A stretch of DNA of 64,000 nucleotides from Phaeobacter sp. QD34_24 (GCF_028890115.1 NZ_JARCJD010000001.1:307443-371442); one strand, 5' to 3'; shown: positions 8,337 to 18,495, numbered from the stretch's first letter. The notes: generated by a model not told the origin, from the sequence alone. Numbers and translations are program-made.

Positions 8337-9575
8337 ATGCGCATGTTTGAACTGGTGATGATGTGGGATTGGCTCGGCTTTGCCGTCCGCTGGCTGCATG
8401 TGATCACGGCGATTGCCTGGATCGGATCCTCCTTCTATTTCATCGCGCTGGACCTTGGCCTGCGCAAGGCCCCCGATCTGCCCCCCGGCGCCCATGGCGA
8501 GGAATGGCAGGTCCATGGCGGCGGCTTCTATCACATCCGCAAATACCTGGTGGCGCCCTCCGAGATGCCCGAGCACCTCACCTGGTTCAAATGGGAGAGC
8601 TATTCCACGTGGCTGTCCGGTTTTGCCCTTCTGATGGTGGTCTACTGGGCGGGCGGCGAGCTCTATCTCATCGACCAGTCCAAGGCGGAGCTGACCCTCT
8701 GGCAGGGGATCGCGATTTCGGCGACGACCCTGTCGATCGGCTGGATCGTCTATGACCGCCTGTGCAAATCCGGCCTGGCCGAGCGCCCGACCCTCTTGAT
8801 GGTGCTTCTGTTCCTGCTGCTGGTGGCAATGGGCTGGGGATTGAACCAGGTCTTCACCGGACGCGCCATGATGCTGCACCTTGGCGCCTTCACCGCCACC
8901 ATCATGACCGCGAATGTCTTTTTCATCATCATGCCGAACCAGCGCATCGTGGTGAAGGACTTGCAAGAGGGCCGCAGCCCGGATGCAAAATACGGCAAGA
9001 TCGCCAAGCTGCGCTCGACCCATAACAATTACCTGACGCTGCCGGTCATCTTCCTGATGCTGTCCAACCATTACCCGCTGGCCTTTGCCAGTGAGTACAA
9101 CTGGCTGATCGCGGCGCTGGTCTTCCTGATGGGCGTCACCATCCGGCATTACTTCAACACCCGCCACGCCCGCGCGGGCAACCCCATCTGGACCTGGGCG
9201 GTGACGGCACTCTTGTTCCTTGGCGTCATCATCCTGTCCAGCGCCGGGCTGGAGCATGACGGCGACGAAGAGACCGAGACCGCCGCCCTGAGCGGTACCG
9301 CCCTGGTTCTGGCCACCACAGACGGGTTCGAAGAGGTGCATGAGATCGTCATGGGCCGCTGCAGCATGTGCCACGCGCGCGAGCCCTTCTGGGACGGCAT
9401 CCGCACCGCCCCCAAGGGGGTGCTCTTGGAAACCGAAGCCGATGTGGCCCGCCGCGCCCGCGAGATCTACCTGCAGGCAGGCCTCACCCATGCCATGCCG
9501 CCTGCCAATATCACCTATATGGAACCCGAGGATCGCGCCGCCATCCGCCGCTGGTTCCGCGCCGCGCAGATGTAG
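8337..9575 (+). CDS. puuD: membrane-bound urate oxidase (urate hydroxylase) with cytochrome c domain
   Basis: 412 residues. The first part, about 310 residues, is a multi-pass membrane domain (WDWLGFAVRWLHVITAIAWI opening, about eight hydrophobic segments) matching the PuuD/DUF989 family. The C-terminal part is a cytochrome c domain with a haem-binding CSMCH motif near residue 343 and a distal methionine in HAMPPANIT. PuuD oxidises urate to 5-hydroxyisourate and passes electrons to the respiratory chain rather than to oxygen. The start is taken at 8337; an in-frame ATG two codons later is equally possible. It is divergent from the LysR gene. Confidence 0.93.
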   Translation: MRMFELVMMWDWLGFAVRWLHVITAIAWIGSSFYFIALDLGLRKAPDLPPGAHGEEWQVHGGGFYHIRKYLVAPSEMPEHLTWFKWESYSTWLSGFALLMVVYWAGGELYLIDQSKAELTLWQGIAISATTLSIGWIVYDRLCKSGLAERPTLLMVLLFLLLVAMGWGLNQVFTGRAMMLHLGAFTATIMTANVFFIIMPNQRIVVKDLQEGRSPDAKYGKIAKLRSTHNNYLTLPVIFLMLSNHYPLAFASEYNWLIAALVFLMGVTIRHYFNTRHARAGNPIWTWAVTALLFLGVIILSSAGLEHDGDEETETAALSGTALVLATTDGFEEVHEIVMGRCSMCHAREPFWDGIRTAPKGVLLETEADVARRAREIYLQAGLTHAMPPANITYMEPEDRAAIRRWFRAAQM

Positions 9576-9750
9576 GCGCGAGGCAGTTATAGGTGCAGGC
9601 GGCCCTTTCCCTACCCTGATGCGCATCATTCCGCCGCCCGGCCTTCGTGCGGCGGCGACTGCCCTGCGGGATGGGTGTACCTCGGGTCTTGCTGTGATAC
9701 GGTCTGCCCGAAAGAGGTGATACACCGCCTTGCCGCTGCCCGGAGATCAG

Positions 9751-11562
9751 ATGTTGCCAAGACCGCGAATTCGCTCCAGCCTTTCGGGGATGGCGCAGTC
9801 CCTGCTGCTGTGCGGATCTGTTGTCGCGGGGGCAGCACAGGCGGCGGAAACCGCCCTGATTGCACCGAACGCCCCCACAGATCTTACGGCACGGCTGGAA
9901 GATTCCTCTGCCGTGCTCGCATCGCGGGCGGGCGCAGATGTCCAGGATCTTCTGGCGGCCGCCCTCTCGGATTACCGCACATTGGTGCAGGTTCTTTACG
10001 ATGCCGGGCATTTTGCGCCAGTGGTGACGATCCGCCTGGACGGGCGCGAAGCCGCCGGGATCGATCCGATCCAGCCCCCGGCCCGGATCGAGCGGATCGA
10101 AATCACCGTGACCCCCGGCCCCGCTTTCACCTTTGGCACGGCGGCTGTGCAACCCTGGCCCACGGCCAGCGACAGCGCGCTGCCAGACGGGTTTGCCAGC
10201 GGCGCCCCGGCCAGCACCGGCGTCCTGCGCGATGCCGCCAATGCCGGGATCAGCGCCTGGCGGCAGGCGGGTCACGCCAAGGCCGCGCTGGCCGGGCAAA
10301 CGATCACCGCCGATCACCGCACAGCGCAGCTGAACGCGCGTTTGAAAATCCATCCCGGGCCACAACTGCGCTTTGGCACTCTGACAGTGGCAGGCCCCAG
10401 TGACGTGCGCGAAGAGGCGATCCGCGCCATTGCGGGATTCCCCCATGGCGAGATCTATCACCCGGATGATCTCAGTCGCTCGGCCAGCCGCTTGCGCCGC
10501 ACCGGCAGCTTTGCCTCTGTCGCCTTTCGCGAAGCGGAACGGGCCAACCCCGACGGCACCCTGGATATAACCGCACAGGTTCAGGACATGCCGCCGCGCA
10601 GGCTGACCTTCGGCGCCGAGATGAGTTCGACCGAAGGCGCCTCTGTCTCTGCCAGCTGGATGCATCGCAACCTGTTTGGCGCGGCCGAAAAACTGCGCAT
10701 TGAGGCCAAGATCAGCGGCATTGGCGGCAGCAGCGACATGGACGGGCGCTTTGCGATGCGGCTGGATCGCCCCGCCACCCTGGGGCCCGATGACAATCTC
10801 TTTTACCTGGTAGAGGCCGAAAGCCTGGATCAGGAACATTACACCGCCACCGAAGCCATGGGCGGGATCGGTCTGCGCCGGGTCTATTCCCAGCGTTTGA
10901 GCGGCGAAGCGGTGCTCGGTGCCACCTCCATTCTGACGGAGGATGCCTTTGGCAAGCGCCGGTTCAAATACGCCTTTGCCAACCTGCGCGCCGAATACGA
11001 CGGGCGCGACAGCGCGCAGGATCCCACCTCCGGCCGGTTCCTGAGCGCCAGCTTCACCCCGTTTTTCGGACTGGAGGGCAGCGATCCCGGCGCAAGGATC
11101 ACGATGGATGCCAGAGCCTATCGCGGCTTTGGCGCCGATGATCGCATCGTTCTGGCCGGGCGGGCGCAGCTTGGATCCGTCATCGGCCCATCCCATAGCG
11201 GTGTGTCTCCGACCATGCTGTTCTTCTCTGGCGGCGGCGGTTCGGTGCGCGGTCATGAGTATCAATCGCTCGGCGTGCCGGTGGCAGGCAGCACGGCGGG
11301 CGGGCGCGGCTATCTTGCTTTGTCTGCCGAGGTCAGGGGTCGGATCAGCGACAAGATCTCGCTGGTGGGATTTTATGATATGGCCTACGTGGATGCGGAT
11401 AGCATCATCTCGTCCGACTCCTCCAGTCACGCTGGCGCCGGGCTGGGGCTGCGCTATTTGGTGGCCGGGATCGGCGCGATCCGGGTGGATCTGGCCTATC
11501 CGGTCTCTGGCGGCAGTACCGATGGGGCGCAGATCTACATCGGGATAGGACAGGCGTTTTGA
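9751..11562 (+). CDS. tamA: autotransporter/translocation assembly outer-membrane protein TamA
   Basis: 603 residues with an N-terminal signal peptide (hydrophobic run ending about AAQAAETA), POTRA-like repeats in the first half and an Omp85-type beta-barrel in the second. The lid-loop motif GGGGSVRGHEYQSLG, with the invariant VRG[Y/H], and a C-terminal strand ending in F are visible. TamA pairs with TamB to move or insert beta-barrel proteins and phospholipids at the outer membrane. The frame opens at a TTG at 9730, but GGAG six bases before the ATG at 9751 favours the latter. It overlaps tamB by 4 bp. Confidence 0.9.
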   Translation: MLPRPRIRSSLSGMAQSLLLCGSVVAGAAQAAETALIAPNAPTDLTARLEDSSAVLASRAGADVQDLLAAALSDYRTLVQVLYDAGHFAPVVTIRLDGREAAGIDPIQPPARIERIEITVTPGPAFTFGTAAVQPWPTASDSALPDGFASGAPASTGVLRDAANAGISAWRQAGHAKAALAGQTITADHRTAQLNARLKIHPGPQLRFGTLTVAGPSDVREEAIRAIAGFPHGEIYHPDDLSRSASRLRRTGSFASVAFREAERANPDGTLDITAQVQDMPPRRLTFGAEMSSTEGASVSASWMHRNLFGAAEKLRIEAKISGIGGSSDMDGRFAMRLDRPATLGPDDNLFYLVEAESLDQEHYTATEAMGGIGLRRVYSQRLSGEAVLGATSILTEDAFGKRRFKYAFANLRAEYDGRDSAQDPTSGRFLSASFTPFFGLEGSDPGARITMDARAYRGFGADDRIVLAGRAQLGSVIGPSHSGVSPTMLFFSGGGGSVRGHEYQSLGVPVAGSTAGGRGYLALSAEVRGRISDKISLVGFYDMAYVDADSIISSDSSSHAGAGLGLRYLVAGIGAIRVDLAYPVSGGSTDGAQIYIGIGQAF

Positions 11563-14500
11563 GCAGGTTTCTTACTCTTCCCCGGATCGCCGGACTGACG
11601 GCATCGCTGCTGCTTGTCGCCGGTGTCACCCCGCTGCAGGCACAGGACAGCTCCGACAGTGGCGGACTGCTGGTCGACTTCCTTGAAGACAGCCTTTCCG
11701 GCGACAACCGCTATATCACCGTCACCGGGCTGACGGGGGCACTCTCCTCCCAAGCTGCGATCGAGCAGCTGACCGTCGCCGATGACGATGGCATCTGGCT
11801 GATGATCGAAGGGGCAAAGCTGGACTGGAACCGGCTGGCCCTGCTGCAGGGGCGGTTTTCCGTCAACACTCTCAGCGCCGAGACGATCAGCCTTCTGCGC
11901 AAACCCTCACCCGTTGCCGGCGATGCCGCGCTGCCCAGCCCCGAAGCGACACCCCTGGTGCTGCCGGACCTGCCCGTCGCGGTAGAGCTGGGAGAGATCC
12001 GCGCAGGCCGGGTGGACCTTGGCGCCGATCTCCTTGGCCAGCCCGCAAGCCTGTCGCTGAACGGGAGCCTCAGCCTGGCCGATGGCGCCCTGCATACGCA
12101 GCTGGAGGCCGCACGGCTGGACCGACCCGACGACCGCCTGAACCTCATGGCAGGCTATGCGAGCAGCACGCGACAGATCGACCTGGATCTGTCGCTGACC
12201 GAAGGCGCCGATGGTCTGATGTCCGCCCTTCTCGACCTGCCGGACCGCCCCAATCTGACGCTGACGGCCAAGGGCAACGGTCCAATCAGTGATTTCAGCG
12301 CCGATATCGCCTTGTTCAGCAACGGAGAAAGCCGCCTCTCAGGGCAGGTCGTTCTGGCCGGGGCGGCGCAACCTGCCGGGGATGCGGACGCCCAGCCTGA
12401 GCCAACAGGGATTGCCTTTTATGCCGATCTTGGCGGCAATATCGATCCGCTGCTGCAGCCTGATTATCGCAGCTTCTTTGGCCCGGGCCTGCGTTTTGTA
12501 ACACGCGGACAGACAGAAACGGGCGGCGGTGTGACGCTGGACACCCTGGTGCTGACCACCGATGCGCTGCGTCTGACCGGATCCCTTGCCAGCACGGCGC
12601 AAGGGGCGCTCAGCACCGCAAACATCAAGGCCACGATCACGCCGCCTGCGGGCGCGGCACAGATCCTCCTGCCGGTGCCAGGTGCTGCCACGACGCTGGC
12701 CGGGGCAGAGATCCACGCCCAAAAGACCGAAGCCGGGGATTGGTCCCTGCAGGGCAGCCTGCGGCAGCTCACCCACCCGGATTTGCGCCTGAAAGAGGCG
12801 CGCCTGCAGGGCGTCGGCACCCTCGGTGACACAGTCGATGGCAACGGGAACCGGGATCTGCAGGGCGATCTGAGCCTGGCGCTTGAAGGTGTCCAGCCGC
12901 AGGACCCCGGCCTTGCCCGCGCGATTGGGGACAGTCTTGCCCTGACCACTCACCTCAGCACCGCAGGGGCAGATGCGCTGACCCTGACCGATATGACCCT
13001 GACAGGGGCCGACCTCCGCGCGGCCGGTGATCTGGCGATCTCTGCGCTTGCAAGTGATCTCACCATCATCACGCAGCTGGATGCCGCATCCGGCGATCTT
13101 GCGCGATTTGCCGATCTGGCTGGGCGCCCCCTGGGCGGCAGGGCCGAGGCCAAAGTGGGCGGCGCGCTCACCCCGCTGTCCGGGGCGTTTGACATCGATC
13201 TGACCCTCACAGGGCAGGATCTCAAGAGCGGCTTGGCGCAGCTTGACACGGTCCTGCCCGGCACCACCAGCCTCGTGCTGCGCGCCGCGCGGAACGAGAC
13301 GGGCCTGCACATCGATCAGATGACGCTGGAGGGCGCGGTGCTGACCGCCCAGGCCAGCGGCCATCTGGACAGCCGGTCCGGACAGCTGGCCCTTGCCGCA
13401 CGGCTGGAGGACCTGCAGCCACTTGTGCCAGAGGCGCCGGGACCGTTGGAGGTTTCCGCCGATCTGACCCGCAGCGGTGACCAGTTGTCAGGCCAGGCCG
13501 CGCTGCGTGGACCAAATTCCTCCTCGGCTGTGCTGAATGGCAGCGTGACAGTCGATGGCCAGGCCGAATTCACCTTCGAGGCCGCGCTGAACGACTTGCA
13601 GCGCTTCGTGCCGGAACTGGCAGGGGCGCTGACCGCCACTGGATCGGCGCGCCGTCAGGATGGGATCTGGGACCTGAACGCCCAGGCAACCGCCCCGGCC
13701 GAGGCCAGCGCCACGCTGACCGGCAGCTACTCCGAGCCGCGCGGAGAGCTCGATATGGTTGCCACGGGGCAATTGCGGCTGGAGGGCGCCAATCCCTTCA
13801 TCAAGCCCAATCTGGCCAAGGGGCTGGCCCGGTTTGATCTGGCGATGACCGGCGTGCCAACGCTGCACAACCTGACCGGAACCGTAACCACCAGCGGCGC
13901 CACCCTGGCGCTGCCTGCCGCCGGGCAGCGCGTCGATGAGATCGACGCACAGATCTCCCTGCAAAACGCCCGCGCCCTTCTAAACCTGTCAGCCGAACCC
14001 GGCAAAAGCGGTACCCTGCGGCTCTCGGGTCCGGTGGCGCTGACCGCCCCCTATCAGGCGGATCTGACCATTCTGCTGTCGGATCTGCTGATGAGCGATC
14101 ATCTGAGCTATGATACCCGCCTCAACGGGCGCCTTGGCCTGAACGGGGCCCTGAGCGGTGCCTCCCGCCTAGCCGGGCGGATCGACGTGGGAGAGACCAA
14201 TCTCAACCTCAATGCCACCGGTGGCTCTGTCACCGCGGCACCGATCCCGCCAATCCAGCATATCGGTGCCCCCGCCGCCGTGCAGGCCACGCGCGCCCGC
14301 GCCGGGCTGATTGCCTCGGCCGAACAGGGCGCTGCCGCCGCAGGACGCAGCACGACGGCGCTGGACGTGGTGATCGATGCGCCGGGCAAGATCTTTGCCC
14401 GGGGACGCGGTCTGCGCGCGGAACTTGGCGGGCGCATTCACCTGCAGGGCACAACCGCTGCCCCTGTCCCCTCTGGCCAGATCGGGCTGATCCGGGGCAG

Positions 14501-15044
14501 TTTCGACATTCTGGGCCGCCGCCTGACCCTGGATGACGGGCAGGTGACGCTTCTGGGCGACCTCACCCCCTACCTGGAGTTCCGCTCCAGCGCGCAGACG
14601 GAACAGGGAAGCGCGACGCTGGAAATCTCGGGTCCCACGGATGCGCCCGACATCAAGGTCACATCCGATCCCCCCCGCCCCAGTGAAGAAGCCCTGGCGC
14701 TCTTGCTGTTCGGAGACAACATCAAGGATCTGTCCCCGCTGGCCCTGGCGCGTCTGGCCTCCTCTGCCCTGACGCTGAGCGGTCGTGGCGGCAAGACCCA
14801 GGAGACCCTGCGCGAAGGCACCGGGGCAGATGATGCCGATTTCGGCTTTGACGGGATCGGCGCGGGGCGGCTGGGCCTGGGCGGATACCTCTCCGAGAAC
14901 CTTTATACGGATGTGGATGTGAACACCCGCGGTCAAAGCGAGCTGAGCCTCAACCTGGATCTGACCGACAGCCTCTCTGTCACCGGAACGGTCGACAGCG
15001 AAGGCGAATCCGGTGTCGGCCTTTTCTTCAAGCGGGATTACTGA
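11559..15044 (+). CDS. tamB: translocation and assembly module protein TamB (DUF490)
   Basis: 1161 residues, in the usual range for TamB. A signal/anchor segment at the N-terminus (LTASLLLVAGVTPLQAQ) is followed by a long beta-rich AsmA/TamB-like repeat region and the DUF490 C-terminal domain (FDILGRRLTLDDGQVTL and SDPPRPSEEALALLLFG are family hallmarks). TamB spans the periplasm and works with TamA. The start is TTG at 11559, overlapping the tamA stop (TTGA), with AGGA eight bases upstream; no better ATG exists near the signal peptide. The 3' end is convergent with glk. Confidence 0.92.
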   Translation: MSRFLTLPRIAGLTASLLLVAGVTPLQAQDSSDSGGLLVDFLEDSLSGDNRYITVTGLTGALSSQAAIEQLTVADDDGIWLMIEGAKLDWNRLALLQGRFSVNTLSAETISLLRKPSPVAGDAALPSPEATPLVLPDLPVAVELGEIRAGRVDLGADLLGQPASLSLNGSLSLADGALHTQLEAARLDRPDDRLNLMAGYASSTRQIDLDLSLTEGADGLMSALLDLPDRPNLTLTAKGNGPISDFSADIALFSNGESRLSGQVVLAGAAQPAGDADAQPEPTGIAFYADLGGNIDPLLQPDYRSFFGPGLRFVTRGQTETGGGVTLDTLVLTTDALRLTGSLASTAQGALSTANIKATITPPAGAAQILLPVPGAATTLAGAEIHAQKTEAGDWSLQGSLRQLTHPDLRLKEARLQGVGTLGDTVDGNGNRDLQGDLSLALEGVQPQDPGLARAIGDSLALTTHLSTAGADALTLTDMTLTGADLRAAGDLAISALASDLTIITQLDAASGDLARFADLAGRPLGGRAEAKVGGALTPLSGAFDIDLTLTGQDLKSGLAQLDTVLPGTTSLVLRAARNETGLHIDQMTLEGAVLTAQASGHLDSRSGQLALAARLEDLQPLVPEAPGPLEVSADLTRSGDQLSGQAALRGPNSSSAVLNGSVTVDGQAEFTFEAALNDLQRFVPELAGALTATGSARRQDGIWDLNAQATAPAEASATLTGSYSEPRGELDMVATGQLRLEGANPFIKPNLAKGLARFDLAMTGVPTLHNLTGTVTTSGATLALPAAGQRVDEIDAQISLQNARALLNLSAEPGKSGTLRLSGPVALTAPYQADLTILLSDLLMSDHLSYDTRLNGRLGLNGALSGASRLAGRIDVGETNLNLNATGGSVTAAPIPPIQHIGAPAAVQATRARAGLIASAEQGAAAAGRSTTALDVVIDAPGKIFARGRGLRAELGGRIHLQGTTAAPVPSGQIGLIRGSFDILGRRLTLDDGQVTLLGDLTPYLEFRSSAQTEQGSATLEISGPTDAPDIKVTSDPPRPSEEALALLLFGDNIKDLSPLALARLASSALTLSGRGGKTQETLREGTGADDADFGFDGIGAGRLGLGGYLSENLYTDVDVNTRGQSELSLNLDLTDSLSVTGTVDSEGESGVGLFFKRDY

Positions 15045-15096
15045 GGCCTGCCTGCAGCGACGGGTGGGACAGCCTGTGCCCGCTCAGGCCGCCCGT

Positions 15097-16065
15097 TCAC
15101 GCCGGTGCCAGCGCTCCAAGCCGGGCCTTGGCCGCCTCCAGCGCATAGCGCGCGGTGCCGCTGACCCCGGCGGCATCATCGGTAATCAGCCAAAGCGGCA
15201 GTGCAGCACAGCGATCGGCAAGCTTGCCCTGCGGCTCGGCAAAGGCAGACAGGAAGGCCGTGCGCGCATCGGTGCACAAGACGCCGCGCGCCACGCTGCC
15301 GGCGAAGAAGATCCCCTGTCCGGGCATATAGGCAGGCACCAGTTCCCGCGCAAACAGCCCCAGAAGCCGCGCCCAGGCGGTGACGCTCTGCTGTGCCGGA
15401 TGCGTTGCACCCGCTTCGAAGGCCGCGACGATCTCGGCACCGCCTTCGGACGGATCGCCGCCCATGGCACTGTGCAGGCGCACCAGGCCACGGCCCGAGA
15501 ACAGCTCTTCGACACTTGGAAACTCCTTGGGATCGCGGTGCAATAGGCGTGTCAATTCCCGCACCACAGGCTCCGGCAGGCTGGCATGGCCCAGTTCCGC
15601 CTCGATCGTGCGCCCCGCCACCGAAAGCGCCACATTGAACCCGGTCCCGACCCCGGCAACCAACGCCTGCTCCCTCGTCTGGCGCCCCGGTCGCAGCGAC
15701 GACAGCTGCCCCGGCATCAAGACCGGCAAGGCATGCCCGAGGGCGGCAAGATCATTGACCACATGGACCTGCCCGCCCGGCTCAAGCGGCAGCGCGCTGG
15801 CAAGATCAGCCGCCGTTCCCTGCCAATCCCTGTTCGTCAACCGATAGGCATCGCCATAGACCGGACCGGCAACGGCCAGGCAGCATCCGTGCAAAGGCGG
15901 CATATCCGGCTGCCTACAATAGGCCGCCAATACATCATCGAGGCTGGCAAACCCGTCATTGGCAAAATGCTTGAGACCCGTCACTCCGATCTCCGCTCCG
16001 GCCAGGGCCAGCCGCGTATTGCTGCCTCCGACATCCCCCACCAATACGGTCAGATCCTGCGTCAT
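15097..16065 (-). CDS. glk: glucokinase
   Basis: 322 residues of the proteobacterial Glk type (not ROK). The N-terminal VGDVGGSNTRLALAG is the phosphate/ATP-binding motif; VNDLAALGHALP holds the catalytic aspartate, and GVGTGFNVAL and ELGHASLP are further family blocks. It phosphorylates glucose to glucose-6-phosphate. The frame is open to 16239, but similarity begins at the ATG at 16065. It is convergent with tamB and faces away from the glycosyltransferase genes. A link to polysaccharide precursor supply is possible but not shown. Confidence 0.9.
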   Translation of the reverse strand: MTQDLTVLVGDVGGSNTRLALAGAEIGVTGLKHFANDGFASLDDVLAAYCRQPDMPPLHGCCLAVAGPVYGDAYRLTNRDWQGTAADLASALPLEPGGQVHVVNDLAALGHALPVLMPGQLSSLRPGRQTREQALVAGVGTGFNVALSVAGRTIEAELGHASLPEPVVRELTRLLHRDPKEFPSVEELFSGRGLVRLHSAMGGDPSEGGAEIVAAFEAGATHPAQQSVTAWARLLGLFARELVPAYMPGQGIFFAGSVARGVLCTDARTAFLSAFAEPQGKLADRCAALPLWLITDDAAGVSGTARYALEAAKARLGALAPA

Positions 16066-16211
16066 TCCTCGCGCCCCCCAAGCGCCTGATTTGTGGCGCA
16101 TCTCAACTTTAGGCTGACGCATTCGATAGGAAAAGCAAAATGTTGGCGCAACCATAACCACTGGCCGGGCGACCGAGCCCCTTGCCCCGCAGGGCCGACA
16201 AACCGTAGGGT

Positions 16212-17321
16212 GTGACACAGGACAGCAATGCAGAACCAAGGCCCATGAAGGATATCACCAGCGAGACCTCCTTCGCCCGGCGACTGCACAAGCGGGTGCG
16301 ACAGGTTTTCACGCATCTGCGGTTTCGCGCCTCCTTGCGCCACCTGCATGGGCCGCGCAGCACCTTTGCCAATCCGGATGAGGTGACCCTGATCGCGCTG
16401 GTGCGCGATGGCAGCTATTATCTTGAAGCCTTCTTCGACCATTACCGAAGCCTGGGCATTCGGCATTTTGTCTTCTTTGACAACGGTTCTGAAGACGACA
16501 CGATCGAGCGGATCCGGCAGCAGCCCGGCACTGCCATCGTGCAATCGAAGCTCCCATGGGGGCAGTTTGAAAACATGTTCCGCAGCTTTGCCGCAGGTCG
16601 CTATGCCAGGGATCGCTGGTGCCTGATCGTGGATATGGACGAGATCTTCGACTTCGAAGGCCGCCAGGAAATCGGATTGGCCGGCCTGATCCGTTACCTG
16701 CAGCGCCAGGGGCATACGGCCATGATGGCGCAGATGCTGGAGATGTTTCCTCAAAGGTCCCTGTCAGAGGTCGCCCAAATGCCCTATGGCGAGGTCCTTC
16801 ACAGTTTTGACTGCTATGATCTGAGCGTGGTCTCCTCTTTCGACTATCATGCGCCTGCCACCGGTCTCAGCTATTTCCTGAACCAGAACCGCCCAAACGC
16901 GGCAGACGGCAGCGCTCCACCAAGGGTGCGGTTTGGCGGCATTCGCGCCAAGGTCTTTGGCGAAAACTGCTGCCTGAGCAAACACCCGCTGGTCTTTGTG
17001 GGCACCGGTGTGACGGCCGGAGTGCATCCCCATGCGGCAACCGGCGTCGATGTCGCCCCGATGACCGCGCTGCTGAAACACTATAAATTCGCCAATGATC
17101 CCCTGGCCAGGGACCGGCAGTCGGTCAAAACCGCCGCGATTGAACATGGAGAGGACCAATTGCGCCTCTCGGTCCTGTCCAAGACACCGGATCTCTCGCT
17201 CTGGTCGGAAACGGCGCGCCAAGGCCCGACAATCGAGGCCTTACAGGATCTCGGGTTCCTGAGCCGCTCCGACACCTATAGCAGCTATCTGCGCGCGGAA
17301 GGGACGCAGGCGCCGTCATGA
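16212..17321 (+). CDS. glycosyltransferase family 2-like protein (Glyco_tranf_2_4 type)
   Basis: 369 residues from the GTG at 16212, or 358 from the ATG at 16245; neither has a strong ribosome-binding site. The catalytic region is recognisable: VTLIALVRDGSYYLEAFFDHY, HFVFFDNGSEDDT and a DMDEIFDFE metal-binding motif. These are features of single-domain transferases that add a sugar to a cell-surface glycan. No membrane segment or signal is seen, so it is cytoplasmic or peripheral. It overlaps the next transferase by ATGA, so the two are coupled. Donor and acceptor are unknown. It marks the left end of the exopolysaccharide locus. Confidence 0.82.
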   Translation: MTQDSNAEPRPMKDITSETSFARRLHKRVRQVFTHLRFRASLRHLHGPRSTFANPDEVTLIALVRDGSYYLEAFFDHYRSLGIRHFVFFDNGSEDDTIERIRQQPGTAIVQSKLPWGQFENMFRSFAAGRYARDRWCLIVDMDEIFDFEGRQEIGLAGLIRYLQRQGHTAMMAQMLEMFPQRSLSEVAQMPYGEVLHSFDCYDLSVVSSFDYHAPATGLSYFLNQNRPNAADGSAPPRVRFGGIRAKVFGENCCLSKHPLVFVGTGVTAGVHPHAATGVDVAPMTALLKHYKFANDPLARDRQSVKTAAIEHGEDQLRLSVLSKTPDLSLWSETARQGPTIEALQDLGFLSRSDTYSSYLRAEGTQAPS

Positions 17322-18358
17322 TGAAGACCGGATCAAAGGCGGGTGAAGCAAGCGCCCGGGACGGCAGCCGGTTGGCAGTCGATGCCGTGGTGATCGGACG
17401 CAACGAAGGCGCGCGGCTGAAACGGTGCCTTGCCTCCCTCCGCGGCCAGGTGCGGCGGCTTGTCTATGTGGATAGCGGCTCCAGCGACGGATCGGTCGCA
17501 GCGGCCCAAGCCCTGGGCGCCGAGGTGGTGGAACTCGACATGACGCGCCCCTTCACGGCAGCGCGCGCCCGCAATGCTGGCCTTGCGGCGCTGGCAAGAC
17601 AAGCACCACCGGCGGCACAGGATGGGGGAGACGACCGGGAGGCGCTGGTGCAATTCGTCGATGGCGACTGCGTGGTGGATCGGGGCTGGATCACCACCGC
17701 CCGCGCCTTTCTGGCGGCGCATGAGGATATTGCCGTGGTCTGTGGCAGGCGCCGGGAAGTGCACCCCGAGGCATCGGTCTATAATCGCCTGTGCGATGCG
17801 GAATGGGACACGCCCACAGGCGAAGCCCTAGCCTGCGGCGGCGATGCGCTGATGCGGCTGGCGCCGCTGCAGGCCGTCGGCGGCTACCGCGAAGGTCTGA
17901 TTGCTGGGGAAGAGCCGGAATTGTGCCTACGCCTGCGCCAGGCGGGCTGGCGGATCTGGCGCCTGGAGGCAGAGATGACCCGGCATGACGCTCAGATCCT
18001 GCGGTTTGGCCAATGGGCAAAGCGGGCCCGGCGGGCCGGGCACGCCTTTGCCGAAGGCGCGACCTTACACGGCATGCCGCCCGAGCGGCATTGGGTGCGC
18101 GAAACCCGCCGCGCGCTGATATGGGGCTGCGTTCTGCCATTGGGTCTGCTGTTCGCGGCTCTGGTCACCCCATGGGCACTGATCGGCTTTACCGCCTATC
18201 CGTTGCAGATCCTAAGGCTGGCCCGGCGCATGGGGGGTGAGCAGGGTTTTTTCACGGTATTGGGGAAATTCCCGGAGGCTCTCGGAGTATTGGAGTACCA
18301 CTGGAACCGCTTGCTTGGCCGCTCTCGCAGCATTCTGGAATACAAGACCCCAGGATAG
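17318..18358 (+). CDS. glycosyltransferase family 2
   Basis: 346 residues with a GT-A fold: VDAVVIGRNEGARLKRCL (nucleotide-sugar binding), VYVDSGSSDGS, and VQFVDGDCVV holding the DxD-like metal motif. A C-terminal hydrophobic pair (about residues 265-300: WGCVLPLGLLFAALV and following) anchors it to the membrane. The start overlaps the preceding transferase stop (17318-17321). It probably extends the lipid-linked repeat unit of the exopolysaccharide; sugar specificity cannot be read from the sequence. Confidence 0.85.
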   Translation: MMKTGSKAGEASARDGSRLAVDAVVIGRNEGARLKRCLASLRGQVRRLVYVDSGSSDGSVAAAQALGAEVVELDMTRPFTAARARNAGLAALARQAPPAAQDGGDDREALVQFVDGDCVVDRGWITTARAFLAAHEDIAVVCGRRREVHPEASVYNRLCDAEWDTPTGEALACGGDALMRLAPLQAVGGYREGLIAGEEPELCLRLRQAGWRIWRLEAEMTRHDAQILRFGQWAKRARRAGHAFAEGATLHGMPPERHWVRETRRALIWGCVLPLGLLFAALVTPWALIGFTAYPLQILRLARRMGGEQGFFTVLGKFPEALGVLEYHWNRLLGRSRSILEYKTPG

Positions 18359-18426
18359 CAACCAGGTCACCCGATTTCGCAGCCCCTCCCGCCCGGATCG
18401 GAACAGTCACGGACTGCCCCTCTCCC

Positions 18427-18457
18427 GTTGGGCCCGGCAGCGCGCCCTGCGCGCTGC
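18427..18457 (-). repeat. hairpin/GGGCCCAAC intergenic repeat, copy 3 (inverted)
   Basis: On the minus strand, an 8-bp perfect stem (GCAGCGCG / CGCGCTGC, 18437-18457) is followed by CCGGGCCCAAC (to 18427) and, about 35 bp on, GGGCGGGAGG (complement at 18385-18396). The orientation is opposite to copy 4, which lies 40 bp away, so the two copies form an inverted pair between two convergent genes. Confidence 0.65.
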
Positions 18458-18495
18458 TTTCGCACCAGACGCAAGGTCTACCGCCGGAAGCAACC

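Noticed and set aside
9511..11430. A 639-residue minus-strand frame opposite tamA
   Set aside because: A shadow of the tamA codon pattern with no domain; tamA on the plus strand has signal peptide, POTRA-like and barrel features.
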